Source: Alphaproteobacteria bacterium (lineage in GTDB: Bacteria; Pseudomonadota; Alphaproteobacteria; Sphingomonadales; Sphingomonadaceae). Taken from it: DNA of 7,948 nt. Where the stretch lies: positions 1-7,948 of the forward strand of contig JAGWVG010000075.1 in the NCBI GenBank assembly GCA_018970965.1, given 5' to 3'. The notes under the pieces are model-generated. The model saw only the letters and a program-made list of their open reading frames with translations. It searched no databases and was not told where the DNA came from. Within the stretch, counting starts at the first letter, position 1, and each line of letters opens with the position of its first letter. This document shows, in pieces, positions 7,112 to 7,948 of the stretch. The position numbers were made by a program, and so were the translations under genes.

Positions 7112-7812
7112 GGCCGGATGGCGTAAATAGTGGGATCGGAAATCCCCGCTTCTTCAAAACCTTTTTGCCGCAGCCGACAACTGTCACATTCACCGCAATG
7201 CTTGCCGTCGGGTGTGGGGTCATAGCAGGACCAGCTGATCCCAAAATCAACACCCAGCGCAGTCCCCGCGCGGACAATATCAGCCTTGCTCATCTCAACG
7301 AGCGGTGTGTGAATGTGAAAAGGATCACCCTCAACGCCGGCTTTGGTCGCCAAATTGGCCATTGCTTCAAAAGCGCCAATAAATTCGCCTCTGCAATCAG
7401 GATATCCTGAATAATCAAGCGCATTGACGCCAATGCCAATGTCGCGCGCGCCCACAGCCTCTGCCCAGCCAAGGCAGAGCGAAAGGAAAATCGTATTACG
7501 CGCTGGAACGTACGTAATGGGTATGCCTTCACCAACGCCTGTTTTCGGAACCGAAATATCCGCATCGGTCAAAGCCGACCCCCCGAAGCGCGAGAGATCT
7601 AGTGGCAGAACAACATGCCGCTCTGCACCCAAAATTTGAGCCACACGCGCCGCAGCGTCCAGCTCAATGCGATGCCGCTGGTTATAGTCAATTGTCAGGG
7701 CAAAGAGCCGCCAACCTGCCGCCCGCGCCATCGCGCCAACAACAAGCGAATCCAGTCCGCCTGACACAAGCGCGACCAGCGCGCCGCCTTCGGGTGCTTT
7801 TGGAAAACTCAT
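7108..7812 (-). CDS. queC: 7-cyano-7-deazaguanine (preQ0) synthase
   Basis: QueC uses ATP and ammonia to turn 7-carboxy-7-deazaguanine into preQ0, the product step after QueE. The 234-residue protein has the N-terminal ATP pyrophosphatase loop SGGLDS (17-22), [10 protein letters not shown] (42-51), the [11 protein letters not shown] segment (101-111), [12 protein letters not shown] (130-141), and the C-terminal zinc site with C196, C206, C209 and C212 ([18 protein letters not shown] region). Length is normal. The ATG is preceded by a G-rich stretch (GCGGGCGGGG) that is only a fair ribosome binding site, 47 nt behind a terminator. No queD, queF or tgt is in the window, so the rest of the pathway must be elsewhere. 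Confidence 0.97.
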   Translation of the reverse strand: MSFPKAPEGGALVALVSGGLDSLVVGAMARAAGWRLFALTIDYNQRHRIELDAAARVAQILGAERHVVLPLDLSRFGGSALTDADISVPKTGVGEGIPITYVPARNTIFLSLCLGWAEAVGARDIGIGVNALDYSGYPDCRGEFIGAFEAMANLATKAGVEGDPFHIHTPLVEMSKADIVRAGTALGVDFGISWSCYDPTPDGKHCGECDSCRLRQKGFEEAGISDPTIYAIRP

Positions 7813-7859
7813 CCCCGCCCGCTAGAGCGAGATGCCGCCAGTTTCAAGCAATCGCGCGC

Positions 7860-7891
7860 AAAAGAAGCGGGCTGCCCCGAAGAGCAGCCCG
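7860..7891 (-). terminator. Intrinsic terminator upstream of queC
   Basis: On the minus strand a perfect 8-bp stem CGGGCTGC/GCAGCCCG (arms 7884-7891 and 7868-7875) with an 8-nt loop is followed by CTTCTTTTG, a stem plus T-rich tract typical of rho-independent terminators. No T-run follows on the plus strand, so it serves minus-strand transcription coming from the right. It separates queC from the gene before it and implies that queC-queE has a promoter within roughly 7813-7859 or depends on read-through. Confidence 0.75.
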
Positions 7892-7897
7892 AAGAGA

Positions 7898-7948
7898 TCA
7901 TTTCACAAAGGGATCTGAAGCCACCATGAAGAAGACTTCAATCCTGCT
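7898..7948 (-). CDS. C-terminal end of an unidentified minus-strand gene (partial)
   Basis: An open frame enters from the right edge and gives SRIEVFFMVASDPFVK before a TGA stop at 7898-7900. The stop lies only 6 nt before the 8-bp terminator stem, which is what the end of a real gene would look like. Sixteen residues are too few to identify a family and I do not recognise it. It could be a chance frame: the opposite strand has an ATG at 7926 beginning MKKTSIL that also runs off the edge. Confidence 0.45.
   Translation of the reverse strand, partial: SRIEVFFMVASDPFVK

Noticed and set aside
6434..7126. Plus-strand open frame of 230 codons opposite queE
   Set aside because: It is antisense to queE, which has all radical SAM and family motifs. 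The plus-strand translation shows no domain and crosses the rpsB upstream region.
7813..7859. PreQ1 riboswitch or clear promoter ahead of queC
   Set aside because: The 47-nt stretch lacks the pseudoknot elements and A-rich tail expected of a preQ1 riboswitch. A TTGAAA is present, but the matching -10 region (TAGCGG) is poor and would start transcription almost at the ATG.
7926..7948. Plus-strand start ATG giving MKKTSIL, like the start of a signal peptide
   Set aside because: It has only a distant purine-rich stretch as ribosome binding site and just seven codons before the edge. The terminator next to it points to minus-strand transcription, so I favour the minus-strand gene end, without certainty.

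Overview
The window is a compact, conserved housekeeping region in which every gene I can support is on the minus strand, so transcription runs from right to left. It suggests a member of the Alphaproteobacteria, most likely Sphingomonadales (a Sphingopyxis- or Sphingorhabdus-like sphingomonad). The reasons are the gene order rpsB-tsf-pyrH-frr-uppS-cdsA-dxr-rseP (uppS and cdsA lie between frr and dxr, unlike E. coli), the protein sequences, the moderately high GC, and a palindromic intergenic repeat of a kind I associate with sphingomonads. The genus is inference only.

Right end (about 6479-7948): a few codons that look like the 3' end of an unidentified minus-strand gene are followed by an intrinsic terminator. 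Then come queC and queE, overlapping by 4 nt. They encode two consecutive steps of 7-deazaguanine (preQ0/queuosine) synthesis: QueE makes 7-carboxy-7-deazaguanine and QueC converts it to preQ0.

Centre (about 3155-6478): a 148-nt gap holds a putative promoter, a 10-bp direct repeat and a leader hairpin ahead of rpsB (30S protein S2). Then follow tsf (EF-Ts), pyrH (UMP kinase) and frr (ribosome recycling factor). The rpsB-tsf gap carries a 78-bp element made of two inverted REP-like units around a central hairpin. The tsf-pyrH gap carries a long GC-rich hairpin that may separate the ribosomal pair from the genes behind it.

Left part (1 to about 3158): uppS (GTG start), cdsA, dxr and the first 166 codons of rseP form a tightly packed envelope and isoprenoid block with 4-nt overlaps or gaps of only 8-12 nt. 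Dxr commits carbon to the MEP pathway, whose isoprenoids UppS extends into undecaprenyl diphosphate for cell-wall synthesis. CdsA makes CDP-diacylglycerol for phospholipids, and RseP is the site-2 intramembrane protease of the envelope stress response.

No gene-free stretch exceeds 150 nt. I see no mobile-element gene, CRISPR array, tRNA, rRNA or unknown multi-gene system. The non-routine signals are the palindromic repeat, the regulatory structure ahead of rpsB and the hairpin between tsf and pyrH.
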